Part shown: positions 1 through 8,154 of the stretch, one piece after another
Position numbering within the stretch: position 1 is the stretch's first letter
Layout: every line of letters begins with the position of its first letter
Assembly: GCA_025357995.1 (NCBI GenBank)
Contig: JANYLF010000117.1
Coordinates: 1-8,852, forward strand
Length of the DNA: 8,852 bases
Origin: Acidimicrobiia bacterium
Lineage (GTDB): Bacteria; Actinomycetota; Acidimicrobiia; IMCC26256; JAENVU01
Reading direction: 5' to 3'
Translations under genes and position numbers: made by a program
Notes under the pieces: model-generated
Told to the model about the DNA's origin: nothing
Databases searched by the model: none
The model's input: only the letters and a program-made list of their open reading frames with translations

Positions 1-708
1 CGCGACCGCGAGCACGTGCTCAACCTCATCGAGGGCGCGACCGGTGGACGCTTCCACCCCAACTTCAACCGCATCGGTGGGTTGAAGGACGACCTGCCGT
101 GGGGTTGGATCGCCGAGTGCCGCACCACGATGGACAAGATCCTGAAGGGGTGCGACGACTTCGAAGACGTGCTCGTGGGCAACGAGATCTTCGGGGCGCG
201 CACCAAGGGCATCGGCATCATCCCCGGGGAGCTCGGCGCGAGTTACGGCGTGAGCGGTGCGAACCTGCGCGCCTCCGGCATCGATTGGGACCTGCGCCGC
301 GACGGCAAGCCCTACCTCGCGTACCCCGAACTCGACTTCAAGGTCTGGACGCACTCTGACGGCGACTCGTTCGCTCGCTACTGGGTGCGTCTGCAAGAGA
401 CGCGTGAATCCGCGCGCATGGTGTTGCAGTTGCTCGACGGTCTGCCGTCCGGCTCGATCATGGCCAAGGTCCCGCGCATCATCAAGGTGCCCGAAGGCGA
501 GGTGTGGGTCGAGGTCGAGAACCCGCTCGGCCAGATGGGCTACTACATCGTCTCGAAGGGCGCGACCGGCCCGTTCCGCGTGAAGATCCGCTCCGCGTCG
601 TTCTCCAACGTCTCGATCCTGCCGTGGTTGTTGCGCGGTGTCTACGTGCCCGACGTCATCACGATCCTGGGCAGCCTGTACTTCATCCTCGGGGACATCG
701 ACCGCTGA
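1..708 (+). CDS. nuoD: NADH-quinone oxidoreductase subunit D (49 kDa subunit), 3' part only
   Basis: NuoD lies at the quinone-reducing end of the peripheral arm of complex I and, with NuoB and NuoH, forms the quinone pocket. The gene starts before the window; 235 codons are visible, a little over half of a usual NuoD of about 400-440 residues. The visible part opens at the conserved stretch around LIEGATGGRFHPNFNRIGG, then shows GVSGANLRASGIDWDLR, the RYWVRLQETRESAR helix and a C terminus ending GDIDR. The quinone-contacting His and Tyr of the N-terminal half are outside the window. Departures from the usual family pattern are SKG where SDG is common (Lys codon 556-558), SASF for PSF, and Tyr (679-681) where most NuoD have Asp in the final GSLD-type motif. 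From memory these are traits of the NuoEFG-less actinobacterial nuo cluster. The stop TGA shares its A with the ATG of nuoH. The identification is secure. Confidence 0.96.
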   Translation, partial: RDREHVLNLIEGATGGRFHPNFNRIGGLKDDLPWGWIAECRTTMDKILKGCDDFEDVLVGNEIFGARTKGIGIIPGELGASYGVSGANLRASGIDWDLRRDGKPYLAYPELDFKVWTHSDGDSFARYWVRLQETRESARMVLQLLDGLPSGSIMAKVPRIIKVPEGEVWVEVENPLGQMGYYIVSKGATGPFRVKIRSASFSNVSILPWLLRGVYVPDVITILGSLYFILGDIDR

Positions 709-1739
709 TGCACTCTCTCCTCGCGCTCGATATCGGATGGGGGACGACCCTCGCGATCAAGACCGTCATCGTCTTGATGATCATTCCCGCGGGCGCGCTG
801 ATCCTCGGGTACACGTTCTTGCTCAAGATGATGAGCCACATGCAGAGCCGGCTCGGTCCGATGGATCCCGGCGGATTCCACGGCTGGTTCCAGCTCGTGG
901 GCGACGGCATCAAGTTCCTCCAGAAGGAGGACATCATGCCGGCGGAGTCGGACCGTCGCGTGTTCGCGATGGCTCCCGCGATCGTCGTCATCTCCACGTT
1001 CTTGATCTTCCTCGTGGTCCCGACCGGCCCTCGATTGGTCGTGAAGGATCTCGACGTCGGCGTGTTCTACGCGCTCGCGGTGTCGAGCCTGTCGGTGATC
1101 GGTGTACTCATGGCCGGATGGGCGAGCGCGAACAAGTTCGCGTTGCTCGGCGCGTTGCGCGCCGCCGCGCAGCTCATCGCCTACGAGCTTCCGCTCCTGC
1201 TCGCCGTGGTCGGTGTGGTGATCCAAGCGGGCACGATGAGCCTGCAAGGAATCGTCCGCGCGCAGGTTGGGGGCTCGATCTTCGGGCTCGACTTCTTCGG
1301 CAACCCCTACATCTTCACGCAATTCGTCGGGTTCTTCCTCTTCCTCGTCGCCGCGCAGGCCGAGCTGACCCAGACCCCGTTCGACATGCCCGTCGCAGAG
1401 TCCGAACTCGTCGCCGGATACATGGTGGAGTACACCGGATTCCGCTTCTTGTTCTTCTTCATCGGAGAGTTCGGGACCGCGTTCGCGTTCGCGGCGCTGG
1501 CAGCCACGATGTACCTGGGTGGTTGGGCGATCCCGGGTGTCACCGGCGGCCTGGCCGACTTGCTCGGGCCGGTCGTGCTGTTCGTGAAGCTCATGGCGGT
1601 CGCGTTCCTCATGTTCTGGGTGCGCTTCACCTACCCACGTTTGCGTGAAGACCAACTCCAGGCACTCGCGTGGAAGTACCTCATCCCGATTGGCCTGCTC
1701 AACATCATCGCGACCGCGATCATCAAGGTGGCCGTCTGA
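708..1739 (+). CDS. nuoH: NADH-quinone oxidoreductase subunit H (ND1 homologue)
   Basis: NuoH (ND1) is the membrane subunit that joins the two arms, forms the quinone tunnel and starts the charged proton path. This protein has 343 residues and about eight hydrophobic segments, the usual size. Family signatures are MQSRLGP (45-51), GDGIKFLQKED (65-75), ANKFALLGALRAAAQLIAYE (141-160), PFDMPVAESELVAG (224-237), EYTGFRF (241-247) and RFTYPRLREDQL (306-317). ATG 708 overlaps the nuoD stop by one base (TGATG), a layout typical of translational coupling; the open frame continues upstream to 504 but that part lies inside nuoD and is not used. Odd points: Leu38-Leu39 stand where ND1 has Glu24-Arg25, Gln222 stands where ND1 has Arg195, and Val229 replaces the first Glu of the usual EAESE loop. 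Glu160, Glu219, Asp226, Glu231, Glu233 and Glu241 are retained. Confidence 0.97.
   Translation: MHSLLALDIGWGTTLAIKTVIVLMIIPAGALILGYTFLLKMMSHMQSRLGPMDPGGFHGWFQLVGDGIKFLQKEDIMPAESDRRVFAMAPAIVVISTFLIFLVVPTGPRLVVKDLDVGVFYALAVSSLSVIGVLMAGWASANKFALLGALRAAAQLIAYELPLLLAVVGVVIQAGTMSLQGIVRAQVGGSIFGLDFFGNPYIFTQFVGFFLFLVAAQAELTQTPFDMPVAESELVAGYMVEYTGFRFLFFFIGEFGTAFAFAALAATMYLGGWAIPGVTGGLADLLGPVVLFVKLMAVAFLMFWVRFTYPRLREDQLQALAWKYLIPIGLLNIIATAIIKVAV
1725..1731 (+). promoter_or_regulatory. Ribosome binding site of nuoI
   Basis: AAGGTGG lies 7 bases before ATG 1739, inside the last codons of nuoH. It is a good Shine-Dalgarno-like match and supports choosing the ATG that overlaps the nuoH stop. Confidence 0.6.
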
Positions 1740-2239
1740 TGGCCGGCATCAAGAAGCCCAAGCTCCCCGGCGTGATCAGCGGGCTCGGCGTGACCTTCCG
1801 CACGATGATGGAAGGCGCGGTCACCGTGCAGTATCCGCACGAGCGCGAGGATCCGCCCACCCGCGCGCGCGGTGTGATCGCGCTCAAGGAAGAGAACTGC
1901 ACTGCGTGCATGCTCTGTGGTCGGAGCTGTCCCGACTGGTGCATCTACATCGAAGGTCACAAGGAGCTGGCACCGCCCCGCCGCGAAGGTGGTCGGCCGC
2001 GCAGCGTCAACCTCCTCGACCGCTTCGACATCGACTACGGCCTCTGCATGTACTGCGGAATCTGTGTCGAGGTCTGCCCGTTCGACGCGTTGTTCTGGAG
2101 CCCGGAGTTCGAATACTCCGAGCCGCGCATCGCCGATCTCCTGCACGACAAGGAGCGTCTCGGCGAGTGGATGGACAGCGTCCCGGAACCCGAGCCGCTC
2201 GAGCTCGGTGCCGAACCGCCCAAGGCGAAGAAATCGTGA
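1739..2239 (+). CDS. nuoI: NADH-quinone oxidoreductase subunit I (two [4Fe-4S] clusters)
   Basis: NuoI (TYKY/Nqo9) carries clusters N6a and N6b, which pass electrons towards N2 in NuoB next to the quinone site. It has 166 residues. Two ferredoxin-type motifs are complete: Cys54, 57, 60, 64 (CTACMLCGRSCP) and Cys103, 106, 109, 113 (CMYCGICVEVCP). The N-terminal 30 residues include the amphipathic stretch that usually rests on the membrane arm. After the second motif comes FDALFWSPEFEYSE, then an acidic, proline-rich tail ending in lysines (about 145-166). Several residues here resemble, from memory, the NuoI of the NuoEFG-less actinobacterial cluster. In complexes without the NADH module NuoI is the exposed entry point for electrons, as NdhI is in photosynthetic NDH-1, so donor docking here is plausible but inferred. 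ATG 1739 shares its A with the nuoH stop, and the 3' end overlaps nuoJ by four bases. Confidence 0.96.
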   Translation: MAGIKKPKLPGVISGLGVTFRTMMEGAVTVQYPHEREDPPTRARGVIALKEENCTACMLCGRSCPDWCIYIEGHKELAPPRREGGRPRSVNLLDRFDIDYGLCMYCGICVEVCPFDALFWSPEFEYSEPRIADLLHDKERLGEWMDSVPEPEPLELGAEPPKAKKS

Positions 2240-2751
2240 TCATCCAAAACATCTTCTTCTGGGTGCTCGCGCTCGCGATGGTGGGCGCGGCCATCGGCGT
2301 CGTGCGGTCGCAGAACGTCGTGCACGCGGCGCTGTATCTGGTGGTCGTAATGGCCGGCGCGGCCGCGCAGTTCATCTTGCTCGGGGCCGAGTTCGTGGCG
2401 TGGGTCCAGGTGATCATCTACATCGGTGCGGTCATCATCCTCTTCCTGTTCGGGATCATGCTCACGCGGGCACCGATGCGGGGCGAGACGAGCCTCGACA
2501 ACGACCAACGATTCCCCGCGGCGATCGTGAGCCTCTTCCTCGCTGGGGTGCTCGGGACGCTGCTCGTCCAAGCCTTCGGCAAGAAAGAGGTCGTGATCAG
2601 CGGAGCGAAGGGCGAACAGCTCCTCCACGTGGGGAAAGCCGCCACGCTGGCCGACTCCATCTTCACCACGTACGTGGTCCCGTTCGAGATCGTGTCGCTC
2701 CTGTTGCTCGCCGCGTTGGTCGGTGCCGTCGTGATGGCGCGGAGGGATTGA
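2236..2751 (+). CDS. nuoJ: NADH-quinone oxidoreductase subunit J (ND6 homologue)
   Basis: NuoJ (ND6) is a five-helix membrane subunit between NuoH and NuoK; its third helix contains the flexible bulge involved in coupling quinone reduction to proton movement. The protein has 171 residues, typical for bacteria. The diagnostic helix-3 block is AEFVAWVQVIIYIGAVIILF (51-70), followed by LFGIML. The last helix contains PFEIVSLLLLAALVGAVV (149-166), also characteristic. A polar loop of about 30 residues (114-142) separates helices 4 and 5. The start is GTG 2236, which overlaps the nuoI stop in the arrangement GTGA. The ribosome binding site is weak (AAGG at 2222-2225), so translation probably depends on coupling to nuoI. 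No ATG exists nearby before the first helix; the next in-frame ATG is at codon 15 and would cut into it. Confidence 0.95.
   Translation: MIIQNIFFWVLALAMVGAAIGVVRSQNVVHAALYLVVVMAGAAAQFILLGAEFVAWVQVIIYIGAVIILFLFGIMLTRAPMRGETSLDNDQRFPAAIVSLFLAGVLGTLLVQAFGKKEVVISGAKGEQLLHVGKAATLADSIFTTYVVPFEIVSLLLLAALVGAVVMARRD
2741..2746 (+). promoter_or_regulatory. Ribosome binding site of nuoK
   Basis: GGAGGG lies 6 bases before the GTG at 2753 and overlaps the last sense codons of nuoJ. It is the strongest Shine-Dalgarno match in the window and fixes the nuoK start at this GTG. Confidence 0.75.
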
Positions 2752-2752
2752 C

Positions 2753-3052
2753 GTGATCCTGAACCAGTTCCTGATCCTCGCCGCGATCTTGTTCTGCATC
2801 GGCGTGTACGGCGTGCTCGCGCGTCGCAACGGTGTGCTCGTGCTCATGAGCGTCGAGCTGATGCTGAACGCGGTGAACATCAATCTCATCGCGTTCTCCG
2901 CGTACCTCAGGTCGAGCGCGGGCGATGTGTTCGCGCTGTTCGTGATCACGATCGCCGCCGCCGAAGTCGGTGTCGGCCTCGCGATCGTGCTGCTGATCTA
3001 CCGCAACCTGCACAGCCCCGACCTCGACCGCGTCGAACAGTTGAAGGGGTAG
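2753..3052 (+). CDS. nuoK: NADH-quinone oxidoreductase subunit K (ND4L homologue)
   Basis: NuoK (ND4L) is a small three-helix membrane subunit that relays the coupling signal between NuoJ and NuoN. It has 99 residues, the usual size. Both essential buried glutamates are present: Glu35 in SVELMLNAVNINLIAFS (33-49) and Glu71 in AAAEVGVGLAIV (68-79), matching Glu36 and Glu72 of the E. coli protein. The charged C-terminal tail (84-99) is ordinary. The gene starts with GTG one base after the nuoJ stop and has a strong ribosome binding site; the stop TAG is followed six bases later by nuoL. Nothing unusual was seen, and the call is secure. Confidence 0.97.
   Translation: MILNQFLILAAILFCIGVYGVLARRNGVLVLMSVELMLNAVNINLIAFSAYLRSSAGDVFALFVITIAAAEVGVGLAIVLLIYRNLHSPDLDRVEQLKG
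3043..3049 (+). promoter_or_regulatory. Ribosome binding site of nuoL
   Basis: GAAGGGG in the last codons of nuoK ends 9 bases before GTG 3059. This supports the GTG start, since no ATG lies close by ahead of the first membrane helix. Confidence 0.6.
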
Positions 3053-3058
3053 GCGGCC

Positions 3059-5132
<2,074 letters not shown>

Positions 5133-5134
<2 letters not shown>

Positions 5135-5138
5135 GGGA
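5133..5138 (+). promoter_or_regulatory. Ribosome binding site of nuoM
   Basis: AAGGGA overlaps the nuoL stop codon and ends 9 bases before ATG 5148. It supports this ATG over the open frame that runs back to 5001 inside nuoL. Confidence 0.6.
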
Positions 5139-5147
5139 AGACGAGAC

Positions 5148-6674
5148 ATGAACTGGTTCGATGATTGGGCGTTGACGCTGGCGATCTTCCTGCCGGCCTT
5201 GGGGTTGGGCATCGTGCTGATGCTGCCCAAGGCCGAGGAGCAGCTGGCGAAGGTCGTCGCGTTGGGAACGAGCTTGGTCACGCTCGCGGTTGGCATCGGC
5301 ATCCTCGCCGAGTTCGACTACGGCAAGGCCGGCCGGCTCCAGTTCAACGTGGACGAGCCATGGATCAAGGTGATCAATGCGCACTACCACTTAGGGCTCG
5401 ACGGCATCTCGCTGCCGATGCTCATCCTCTCGATGTTCATCACCGTGCTGTGCATCATCTACTCCTGGAACCACTTCCCAGAGCCGCACAACGTGAAGGG
5501 ATTCCTCGCGCTGATCCTCCTGCTCGAGGTCGGCATGAACGGCACGTTCCTCGCCGAGGACCTGATCCTGTTCTTCATCTTCTTCGAGATCGTGCTGCTC
5601 CCGATGTTCTTCATGATCGGAGTGTGGGGCGGACCCAACCGCGAGTACGCGTCGATCAAGTTCTTCCTCTTCACCCTGTTCGGCTCCGCGTTGATGCTGT
5701 TGGGCTTCTTGGCGCTCTTCTTCCTCCAAGGTTCGTTCCAGATCCCAACGCTCGCGGCGTTGGGCGACGGCAACCTCGCGGAGACCACGCGGCTCCTGAT
5801 CTTCGGCGGTCTGTTCCTCGGCTTCGCGATCAAGGTGCCGATGTTCCCGTTCCACACGTGGCTGCCGGACGCGCACACCGAAGCGCCGACCGTCGGCTCG
5901 GTGCTCCTGGCCGCGATCCTGCTGAAGCTCGGCACCTACGGGTTCATCCGCATCGCGATCCCGATCCTCCCGCACGCGGCACGCATCTGGGCGCCATGGA
6001 TCGGGCTACTCGCGGTGATCGGCATCATCTACGGTGCGTTCTGCTGTCTCGCGCAGACCGACATGAAGCGCCTCATCGCGTTCTCGTCGGTCTCGCACAT
6101 GGGCTTCGTGATGCTCGGCATCGCCACCCTCACGAGCTTCGGGATCAACGCCGCGATCTTCGGCATGGTCGCGCACGGACTCATTACCGGCATGCTCTTC
6201 TTCATCGGCGGATCGGTGCAGCACACCTTCGGGACTCGAGAGATGGGCCGGCTCGGCGGTCTGTTGAAGCAAGCGCCGAAGATGGGTTGGATCCTCGGCT
6301 TCTGCGCGATGGCTTCGCTCGGCCTCCCCGGCCTGGCCGGATTCTGGGGCGAGTTCCCCGCGGTCCTTTCCGCGTACCAGCCCTCGCACGGACTGTCGAC
6401 CGACGCGTTCCGCACGTTCATGGTGATCGCCGCCGTCGGTACCGTGCTCGCCGCGGGCTACCTGCTCTGGATGTACCAACGGGTCGCGTTCGGTGAGCCG
6501 AAGCCCGAGTTCGCCAATGCGCACATCCACGATGTGACCACCGTCGAGTGGATCGCGTGGACGCCGATCCTGCTGATGATCGTCGCGCTCGGTGTGTATC
6601 CCGACATCATTTTCTCGTTGACCAACGACGGTGCGACCCACATCGCGAACCTCGTCAAGGCTGTCGGCGGGTGA
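5148..6674 (+). CDS. nuoM: NADH-quinone oxidoreductase subunit M (ND4 homologue, antiporter-like proton pump)
   Basis: NuoM (ND4) is the middle antiporter-like pump of the membrane arm. It has 508 residues, close to the 509 of E. coli, with about 14 hydrophobic segments. The conserved charged residues are all present: Glu147 in FFIFFEIVLLPMFF (142-155), Lys229 in AIKVPMFPFHTWLPDAHTEA (227-246), Lys260 in LLKLGTYGF, His317 in SVSHMGFVMLG, His343 in VAHGLITGMLFF, and Glu402 in GFWGEFPAVL at the place of E. coli Glu407. The gene begins 13 bases after nuoL, the widest gap in the window. It contains the only in-frame TTA leucine codon I found (5391-5393, Leu82). The final codons and stop form part of the ribosome binding site of nuoN. 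Identification is secure and no damage is visible. Confidence 0.97.
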   Translation: MNWFDDWALTLAIFLPALGLGIVLMLPKAEEQLAKVVALGTSLVTLAVGIGILAEFDYGKAGRLQFNVDEPWIKVINAHYHLGLDGISLPMLILSMFITVLCIIYSWNHFPEPHNVKGFLALILLLEVGMNGTFLAEDLILFFIFFEIVLLPMFFMIGVWGGPNREYASIKFFLFTLFGSALMLLGFLALFFLQGSFQIPTLAALGDGNLAETTRLLIFGGLFLGFAIKVPMFPFHTWLPDAHTEAPTVGSVLLAAILLKLGTYGFIRIAIPILPHAARIWAPWIGLLAVIGIIYGAFCCLAQTDMKRLIAFSSVSHMGFVMLGIATLTSFGINAAIFGMVAHGLITGMLFFIGGSVQHTFGTREMGRLGGLLKQAPKMGWILGFCAMASLGLPGLAGFWGEFPAVLSAYQPSHGLSTDAFRTFMVIAAVGTVLAAGYLLWMYQRVAFGEPKPEFANAHIHDVTTVEWIAWTPILLMIVALGVYPDIIFSLTNDGATHIANLVKAVGG

Positions 6675-6675
6675 G
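6669..6675 (+). promoter_or_regulatory. Ribosome binding site of nuoN
   Basis: GGGTGAG spans the nuoM stop codon and ends 6 bases before ATG 6682, so termination of nuoM places a ribosome on the nuoN initiation site. It supports this ATG as the start. Confidence 0.6.
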
Positions 6676-6681
6676 CATCAT

Positions 6682-8145
6682 ATGAACCCGGGTTGGGACT
6701 TTCATGCGATCGCGCCGCTGATCATCATCTCGGCGACGATCGTCGCGGTACTGATCGCCGACTTCTTCTTCGAATACCGCGGTCGATTCCAGACTCAGCA
6801 GATCGCCTCGCTCGGCGTGCTGGCCGCGAGCATCCCGATCATCACACTCGCGGTCGACGGTGGAACTCGCCGGATGTTCAGTGGCGGCTTCGTCGTCGAT
6901 CCGTATTCGCTCGTGTTCCAGGGCTTCTTTCTGGCCGCCGCGTACGTGAGCATGTTGTTGTCGGTCGACTACATCGGCGACGGCGACTACTACCAGGGCG
7001 AGTACTACGTACTCCTGCTCACCTCGTTGCTCGGCATGCTCGTGATGGCGAGTTCGCGGGACCTGATCACGATCTTCGTCGCACTGGAGACGATCTCGAT
7101 TCCCACGTTCGTCCTCGCCGGTTGGCGCAAGCACGACCCGAAGTCGAACGAAGCCGCGATCAAGTACTACCTGATCGGAGTGATGTCCTCCGCGGTGATG
7201 CTCTACGGGATGTCGCTCGTCTTCGGCCTCACCGGTTCCACTCTGCTGAGCGAGATCGCGAAGAAGGTCGGACACCTCGACTCGTCGCTCTTGCTCGTGG
7301 CCGGCTTCCTGACCATCGTCGGGTTCGCGTTCAAGGTGAGCGCAGTGCCGTTCCACTTCTGGGCCCCCGACACGTACGAGGGCGCGCCCACGCCGGTGAC
7401 CGCGTTCCTCTCCGTCGCGTCGAAAGCCGGCGGGTTCGTCGCGCTGCTTTCGGTGGTGATCTTCGGGTTCTTCCCGAATGCCGACATGTGGCAGCCGGTG
7501 CTGTGGGGTCTTGCTGCCGCGTCGATGATCCTCGGCAACTTGGTGGCACTCAGCCAGACCAACATCGTGCGGATGCTGGCGTACTCGTCGGTGGCCCAAG
7601 GTGGGTTCATCCTCGTGCCGTTCGCGGTCGCGGCCGACGGCGGCGCGGCACGGAGCTCGATCGAAGCAGTCGTCGTCTACATCCTCATCTACGGCGCGAT
7701 GAACCTCGGCGCCTTCGCAATCGTGATCGCGCTCGCGCGTCGCACGCGCAGCGCCGAGATTTCGAGCTACGCGGGGTTGGGTCAGTACGCGCCGGTGATG
7801 GCGGTGCTGATGTCGATGTTCATGTTCTCGCTCGCGGGGGTTCCACCCTTCGCGGGTTGGTTCGCGAAGTTCACGATGTTCCGCGCCGTGTTCGACGCCA
7901 ACACGCCGGCCGCGACCGTGCTCGGCGTGCTCGCCGCGGTGAGTTCGGTCATCGCCTTCTTCTATTACGCCCGCGTCGCGCGCGAGATCTGGTTCCACCC
8001 CGTCGCCGACGGTGTCGACGCCGCACCGATCCGGACGCCGGTTGCCTTGAACGCTGCGGTCGGCCTGTGCGCCGCGGTCGTGGTGGTCATCGGCGTCTAC
8101 CCCCAGCTCTTCGCCCGTCTCGGCGAACTCGCCTCGGGCGGATAG
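6682..8145 (+). CDS. nuoN: NADH-quinone oxidoreductase subunit N (ND2 homologue, antiporter-like proton pump)
   Basis: NuoN (ND2) is the antiporter-like pump nearest the quinone module and touches NuoK. It has 487 residues, nearly the E. coli length of 485, with about 14 hydrophobic segments. Diagnostic charged residues are Glu136 in IFVALETISIPTFVLAG (131-147), Lys218 in FAFKVSAVPFHFWAPDTYEG (215-234), Lys248 in SVASKAGGFVA and Lys396 in SLAGVPPFAGWFAKF (383-397), equivalent to E. coli Glu133, Lys217, Lys247 and Lys395. The N-terminal half contains DPYSLVFQ and SRDLITIF, also typical. ATG 6682 is seven bases after nuoM. It is the last complex I gene in the usual order; the stop TAG is followed nine bases later, in the same reading frame, by the methyltransferase start. 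Nothing suggests truncation or frameshift. Confidence 0.97.
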   Translation: MNPGWDFHAIAPLIIISATIVAVLIADFFFEYRGRFQTQQIASLGVLAASIPIITLAVDGGTRRMFSGGFVVDPYSLVFQGFFLAAAYVSMLLSVDYIGDGDYYQGEYYVLLLTSLLGMLVMASSRDLITIFVALETISIPTFVLAGWRKHDPKSNEAAIKYYLIGVMSSAVMLYGMSLVFGLTGSTLLSEIAKKVGHLDSSLLLVAGFLTIVGFAFKVSAVPFHFWAPDTYEGAPTPVTAFLSVASKAGGFVALLSVVIFGFFPNADMWQPVLWGLAAASMILGNLVALSQTNIVRMLAYSSVAQGGFILVPFAVAADGGAARSSIEAVVVYILIYGAMNLGAFAIVIALARRTRSAEISSYAGLGQYAPVMAVLMSMFMFSLAGVPPFAGWFAKFTMFRAVFDANTPAATVLGVLAAVSSVIAFFYYARVAREIWFHPVADGVDAAPIRTPVALNAAVGLCAAVVVVIGVYPQLFARLGELASGG

Positions 8146-8154
8146 GCCGACCGC

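Noticed and set aside
504..707. Upstream extension of the nuoH frame into nuoD.
   Set aside because: The added residues are Arg/Pro-rich and unlike any NuoH N terminus. ATG 708 at the nuoD stop gives the normal length.
660..760. Loss of nuoEFG as an assembly error or recent deletion.
   Set aside because: The nuoD C terminus and nuoH N terminus are both complete and share a clean TGATG junction, which a random deletion or misassembly would be unlikely to produce.
642..1655. Minus-strand open frame of 337 codons opposite nuoH, and a similar plus-strand shadow at 638-1648.
   Set aside because: Both are low-complexity charged translations of nuoH in other frames with no family resemblance.
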